Source of the DNA: Nocardiopsis sp. N85
Lineage (GTDB): Bacteria > Actinomycetota > Actinomycetes > Streptosporangiales > Streptosporangiaceae
Assembly: GCF_028882275.1 (NCBI RefSeq)
Contig: NZ_JARBUT010000013.1
Coordinates: 62,001 to 126,000, forward strand
Reading direction: 5' to 3'
Length of the DNA stretch: 64,000 bases
The position numbers and the translations under genes are program-made. The notes beneath the pieces were generated by a model. That model saw only the letters and a list, made by a program, of their open reading frames with translations, had not been told where the DNA came from and made no database searches. The first letter of the stretch is position 1; each line of letters opens with the position of its first letter. Positions 58,235-64,000 of this stretch are shown in pieces.

Positions 58235-59449
58235 TTGGGTCGGGCCATTCCCCACACGTCGAGCCGGGCCACGGTCCTCGACGTCATCCGGGCGGCCGGC
58301 ACCATCAGCCGGGCGGGCCTGGCGAGTGCCACGGGATTGACGGCGGCGACGATCTCCAACGTCGTGCGCGGACTCCTCGCCGACGAGCTGGTGACCGAGG
58401 TCGGCCGCGCCGAGTCCACCGGTGGCAAACCCCGGGTGCTGCTGCGCCTGGTCCCCAGCTCGCGGTACGCGGTCGGCGTGCATCTGGACGCCGGCGGCAC
58501 CACGTACGCGCTGACCGACCTCACCGGCGCCGTCGTCTCCCGCATGGCCCACGTCGGAACACGTGAGGAGGACCCCGAGGAGGTTCCGGCCCGCATGGTC
58601 CGCCAGGTGGACGCCCTCGTCGACGGCGCGGGCGTGGACCGCGAACGGCTCCTGGGCATCGGTCTCGTCACCGCGGCGGGCGTTCCCGCCCCGGTCTCCC
58701 TCTCGGCGCAGGACCTGGAACGGGCCACCGGGCTCTCGGTGGTCACCGGCGACGACGCGACGGCCTCGGCCCTGGGCGAGTACTGGTCGGGTGAGGCGGG
58801 CGGCGCGTCGGTCCTGGCCGCCGTGCACATGGGCGCCACCATCGGCGCGGGCGTGCTGGTCGACGGCATCCCCTACCGGGGCGCGCACGGGAACGCCGGC
58901 GACCTCGGGCACGTGTGCCTGGACGTCGACGGACCGGAGTGCCGGTGCGGGGCCAGGGGCTGTCTGGAGGCGATCGCCGGACCGGAGGCGATCGTCGCGG
59001 CGGCCCGTGCCGACGAGCGCACCGCCGGTGCGGCCGGCCTGGTCGGCCGCGAACGGTCATCGGTCGTCGGGGGGTTCACCGCGGTGGTGCGGGCGGCCCG
59101 GAGCGGGGACCCCACCGCTCGCGCCCTGGTGGACCGGTCCGCCCGGTACACGGCGGTGGCGGTGCGCACCCTCGTCGGCATCGTCGACCCGGACCTGGTG
59201 GTGCTCACCGGTGTGGGGCAGGCCGTCGCGGGCGAGACCTACCTCCCGGCCGTGCGCCGGGAGCTGGGGACGGCGTTCGCCGGCCGGGGCGGGGATCCGG
59301 TACGGGTGCGACTGTCCACCTTCGCCGACACCGCGCCGGCGATCGGGGCGGCCGCGATGGTCCTGCGGTCCCGGCTGACGCCGCTGCGCACGCCGGGGCT
59401 GCGGCTGCCCGACGACCTGTCCGAGTCGGGTCCCGTTCCGGTTCCCTGA
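58235..59449 (+). CDS. ROK family transcriptional repressor
   Basis: 404 residues. The N-terminal winged HTH (TVLDVIRAAGTISRAGLASA, LTAATISNVVRGLLADELVT) is followed by a sugar-kinase-like core. The ROK zinc motif is CRCGARGCLEA (about 232-242), and GIGLVTAAGVPA and GATIGAGVLVDG are also family motifs. TTG start at 58235 with GGAGG five bases upstream. It probably represses the divergent beta-mannosidase operon until a mannose-derived ligand binds. Confidence 0.9.
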   Translation: MGRAIPHTSSRATVLDVIRAAGTISRAGLASATGLTAATISNVVRGLLADELVTEVGRAESTGGKPRVLLRLVPSSRYAVGVHLDAGGTTYALTDLTGAVVSRMAHVGTREEDPEEVPARMVRQVDALVDGAGVDRERLLGIGLVTAAGVPAPVSLSAQDLERATGLSVVTGDDATASALGEYWSGEAGGASVLAAVHMGATIGAGVLVDGIPYRGAHGNAGDLGHVCLDVDGPECRCGARGCLEAIAGPEAIVAAARADERTAGAAGLVGRERSSVVGGFTAVVRAARSGDPTARALVDRSARYTAVAVRTLVGIVDPDLVVLTGVGQAVAGETYLPAVRRELGTAFAGRGGDPVRVRLSTFADTAPAIGAAAMVLRSRLTPLRTPGLRLPDDLSESGPVPVP

Positions 59450-59451
59450 GG

Positions 59452-60027
59452 TCACCGTTCCTCGGCGGTCGACACGGGTCCCCCGAGGTCCCCGGAGATC
59501 TCGGAGAGTTCGTCGATGGCGCGGGTGAGCCAGGAGATCCACCCGTTCTCGACGTCGATGCCGCCGCGCAGCACCAACAGGTGGATGCGCTCCTGTTCGG
59601 TGCGGGGTCCGTCGGTGAAGTCGCGCCTCTCGAACTCCCGGTACTCGTCCAGCCGGGCGCGGTGCAGATCGCGGTGGCGGACGATCTCGGGGAGCAGGTC
59701 GCCCACGCCCACGACCCCGGCGGCGCGCAGGCGCAGCGGCAGCGGGTCGCGCGCGACCTTGGGGTCCTCGCGCCGGTTCACCCAGGAGCGCAGTTCCTCG
59801 CGTCCCTTCGGGAGGACCTCGTACTCCTTCTTCTGTCCTCGGGTGGGGACCGGCGAGGGCAGCGCGCGGATCAGTCCGGCCTTCTCCAACTTGCCCAGTT
59901 CCCGGTAGATCTGCTGGTGGGTGGCCGACCAGAAGTAGCCGATGGACCGGTCGAACCGTCGGGTCAGCTCCGACCCGGACGAGGGTTTCTCCAGCAGGGC
60001 GGTCAGGATGGCGTGGGGCAGGGACAT
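59452..60027 (-). CDS. PadR family transcriptional regulator
   Basis: 191 residues. PadR winged helix: HAILTALLEKPSSGSELTRR and QQIYRELGKLEKAGLIRAL. A C-terminal Vir-type coiled-coil dimerisation part (about 100-185) follows. It lies downstream of and on the same strand as fadH. Stop is 3 bp from the stop of the convergent ROK gene. Probable regulator of fadH through the TGCAAC palindrome at 62180. Confidence 0.9.
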   Translation of the reverse strand: MSLPHAILTALLEKPSSGSELTRRFDRSIGYFWSATHQQIYRELGKLEKAGLIRALPSPVPTRGQKKEYEVLPKGREELRSWVNRREDPKVARDPLPLRLRAAGVVGVGDLLPEIVRHRDLHRARLDEYREFERRDFTDGPRTEQERIHLLVLRGGIDVENGWISWLTRAIDELSEISGDLGGPVSTAEER

Positions 60028-60103
60028 GTGCGCATTCTAGGTTCGGGCGGCGGACGCGCCGGTCGCGCGCCCGCCGCCGGAGTGAAGGGCCGGGGCCCGG
60101 CCG

Positions 60104-62173
<2,070 letters not shown>

Positions 62174-62179
62174 TCATTA

Positions 62180-62193
62180 TGCAACAAGTTGCA
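62180..62193. promoter_or_regulatory. Candidate PadR operator
   Basis: TGCAACaaGTTGCA, a perfect 6-bp inverted repeat with 2-bp spacer, about 60 bp upstream of the fadH start in an AT-rich pocket. ATGCAAC-type palindromes are common PadR-family targets. Assignment to the PadR gene at 59452 is by proximity. Confidence 0.6.
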
Positions 62194-62236
62194 AAATGCC
62201 TCGCGGGTCGCCCCCGGAGACGGGGAGCGTCCCCGG

Positions 62237-63016
62237 TCAGCCCACCTCGACCGGTAGCGGTTCCGGGCGCTTGGCCACCCGGCCGTCCCCGGACGACCGT
62301 CCGCGCAGCCGCCGCATCGCCCACGGTCCGAGGAAGGCGCACAGCCACCGGACCTCCTCGGTCACCGTGAGGAGGGCCCCCGGGCGGGGCAACACCGGCA
62401 GCGGGTCGGACCAGGACCCGTCCGCCCCGGGCAGTTCCAGGGCCGAGGCCAGCGCTCCGGAGATCCGGGCGTGCCCGAGCGGGGTGCAGTGCAACCGGTC
62501 GGTCGCCCACAGCCGCCGGTCGGTGGAGATCTCGTGCTTCGCGACGTCCGCGACCACCACGCCGTGCCGATCGGCCGCCGCGCGGATCCGCTCGTTGAAG
62601 TCCAGCACCCGTGGCACCAGGGGACGCGTCAAGGGGGCCACCCTCGCGATGTCGGGGAAGGTCAGCGTGGCCACCCGGGCGCCGGCTCCGGTCAGGGCGG
62701 CGAACATCGCCTCCAGGTCGCCGATCACCTTGTCGGCGTCGTACCTGGACCGGATCACGTCGTTGACCCCGGCGAACACCGTGGCCACGGTCGGCTCCAA
62801 GGCCAGCGCGGGCGCCAGTTGCTCCGCCCTGACCTGCGCGGACAGCCGTCCGCGGATCGCCAGGTTCGCGTACTCCACGCGCGCCCCGGTCGCCGCCATC
62901 CGCTCGGCCAGCCGGTCCGCCCACCCGCGCACGCCGAGGACGTCGTCGCCGTCCCCGACCCCCTCGGTGTGGCTGTCGCCGATCGCGACATAGCGCACCC
63001 TGTCCCCAGGTCCCAT
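62237..63016 (-). CDS. SGNH/GDSL hydrolase family protein
   Basis: 259 residues. Block I YVAIGDSHTEG holds the nucleophilic Ser. Block III FAGVNDVIRS holds Asn. Block V DRLHCTPLGHARIS holds Asp and His, the D-x-x-H pair. About 50 basic residues at the C-terminus have no counterpart in the core. No signal peptide, so an intracellular esterase/acyl hydrolase is likely; substrate unknown. ATG at 63016 with GAGGAG upstream. Confidence 0.88.
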   Translation of the reverse strand: MGPGDRVRYVAIGDSHTEGVGDGDDVLGVRGWADRLAERMAATGARVEYANLAIRGRLSAQVRAEQLAPALALEPTVATVFAGVNDVIRSRYDADKVIGDLEAMFAALTGAGARVATLTFPDIARVAPLTRPLVPRVLDFNERIRAAADRHGVVVADVAKHEISTDRRLWATDRLHCTPLGHARISGALASALELPGADGSWSDPLPVLPRPGALLTVTEEVRWLCAFLGPWAMRRLRGRSSGDGRVAKRPEPLPVEVG

Positions 63017-63355
63017 TCCGGACTCCTCGCATCGTGGTCGTCAAAGCAGACTATTCCACAAAGTGACTAGTCGACTTATGGACCAAGGGGGCGCGGAGCG
63101 GAGCACGGGATCCCCGTCCCCGGGCCGGACGGTCCGTCCACCGACGTGGTGCGTCCGGTGAACGGCAGCGGGAAGGAACCGCTCGGCCCCTCCACGCGCC
63201 CGCCCTCGCCCGCCCGCGCGGGATCACCGCCCCCTACGCCCGACCTCCGGTGGGCGTGGCGGTCCGGGGCTCGGCCGGGGCGCGCTCCTAGCGTGGAGCG
63301 GGGGCGCCGGGGCGGCGCACCCGCGCACCGTCGCCGCGCTCCGGGGGAGACCGCC
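63017..63355. promoter_or_regulatory. Divergent SGNH-poxB promoter region
   Basis: 339 bp without a gene. Near the SGNH start, GACTAGTC overlaps AGTCGACT (63065-63075 area), two interlocked short palindromes that could bind a regulator. I could not assign -35/-10 boxes. Confidence 0.35.
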
Positions 63356-64000
63356 ATGGCCAGGAACACCGTCGCCGAACAACTCGTCTGCACGTTGGTC
63401 GCCGCGGGGGTGAACCGGATCTACGGCGTGGTCGGCGACAGTCTCAACCCCGTCGTCGACGCCGTGCACGATACCGACGGCATCGAGTGGATCCACGTGC
63501 GCAACGAGGAGACGGCTGCCTTCGCCGCCGCGGCCCAGGCCCAGGTCGACGGGAACCTCGCCGTGTGCGCGGGTTCCTGCGGGCCCGGCAACACCCACCT
63601 CGTCCAGGGCCTCTACGACGCCCAGCGCAGTGGCGTTCCCGTCCTGGCCCTGGCCTCCCACATCCCCTCCCGACAGATCGGCACCGGGTACTTCCAGGAG
63701 ACCCACCCCGAGCGGCTGTTCGGCGACGTCACCGGCTTCCGCGAGCTGGTCTCCCACCCCGAGCAGATGCCCCGCCTGGCCCGCGTCGCGATCCAGCACG
63801 CCCTGGGCACCCCCGGCGTCGCCGTGCTCGTCCTGCCCGGCGACGTCGCCGGACGCAAGGCGACCGGCGACGCCGACACCACCCCGGTCGTCCCCGTGCG
63901 CGCCACCGCCTGGCCCGCCGAGGACGATGTTCGCGAACTCGCCAAACGGATCAACACGGCCGAGAAGGTCGCCCTCTTCTGCGGCGCCGGTACGCGCGGC
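63356..64000 (+). CDS. poxB: Pyruvate dehydrogenase (quinone)/pyruvate oxidase, PoxB type (partial)
   Basis: N-terminal 215 codons; the gene runs off the right edge. ThDP-dependent decarboxylase passing electrons to the quinone pool with acetate as product. ATG at 63356 with GGGGGAG. GVNRIYGVVGDSLNPVVDAV and the ThDP-activating Glu in HVRNEETAAFAAAAQAQ. Then AGSCGPGNTHLVQGLYDA and GYFQETHPERLF, the last a hallmark of PoxB among related enzymes such as acetolactate synthase. Confidence 0.9.
   Translation, partial: MARNTVAEQLVCTLVAAGVNRIYGVVGDSLNPVVDAVHDTDGIEWIHVRNEETAAFAAAAQAQVDGNLAVCAGSCGPGNTHLVQGLYDAQRSGVPVLALASHIPSRQIGTGYFQETHPERLFGDVTGFRELVSHPEQMPRLARVAIQHALGTPGVAVLVLPGDVAGRKATGDADTTPVVPVRATAWPAEDDVRELAKRINTAEKVALFCGAGTRG

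Overview
The window is chromosomal DNA of a very GC-rich actinobacterium centred on the replication origin. The gene order gyrA-gyrB-dciA-recF-gnd-dnaN-oriC-dnaA-rpmH-rnpA-yidD-yidC-jag-rsmG-parA-parB-trxA-trxB-rsm-sigM-pseudokinase-murJ-(DUF6049)-pcnA is the classic actinobacterial origin block. It is followed by ino1-ponA-rpsF-ssb-rpsR-rplI-dnaB. High GC, frequent GTG/TTG starts, a 673-residue DnaA with a very long domain II, and Streptomyces-like order with two murJ genes suggest a Streptosporangiales/Nocardiopsidaceae member (Nocardiopsis-like). The genus is inferred from memory of gene order, not from a search.

Layout: 1-7.5 kb carries gyrase, DciA helicase loader, RecF, 6-phosphogluconate dehydrogenase and the sliding clamp, all leftward. 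7.8-8.5 kb is oriC, with about two dozen DnaA boxes and an AT tract; dnaA follows, with a second box cluster in its upstream region. 11.8-14.4 kb is the rightward rpmH-rnpA-yidD-yidC-jag operon. 14.4-18.7 kb is the chromosome-partition region: five perfect parS sites and one variant, an unusual 1.5-kb gene-poor spacer, rsmG, parA and parB. 18.8-30.2 kb is a leftward block for thioredoxin, SigM and its anti-sigma factor, a membrane pseudokinase, two lipid II flippases and a large exported protein. pcnA diverges from it.

32-36 kb holds a methyltransferase, a rhodanese, an Lrp regulator, an acetyltransferase and an MFS transporter. 35.9-46.9 kb holds inositol-phosphate synthase, a class A PBP, ribosomal proteins with SSB, a Tat-exported amidase, a MATE pump and DnaB helicase, whose upstream region again has DnaA boxes. 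46.9-51.7 kb is accessory-looking: an IS481 transposase remnant, an ABC-F ribosome-protection type ATPase behind a probable seven-codon leader peptide, and several small proteins. 52-54.7 kb holds upp, tadA with two tandem tadA-associated genes, and a tRNA-Ser. 54.8-59.4 kb is a mannoside locus (a sensor-only LacI-type protein, beta-mannosidase and a ROK repressor). 59.5-64 kb holds a PadR regulator, 2,4-dienoyl-CoA reductase, an SGNH hydrolase and the start of pyruvate oxidase.

The initiation proteins DnaA, DciA, DnaB, SSB and DnaN are all encoded within 40 kb, and DnaA-box-like dyads recur at several of their gene boundaries. I did not find a wholly novel multigene system. The most unusual structures are the parS-centred inverted repeat at 14.5-15.1 kb, a 44-bp perfect palindrome around a variant parS after parB, an over-represented intergenic palindrome TGTCGACA, the attenuator-like leader of the ABC-F gene, and a LacI-type protein without a DNA-binding domain.
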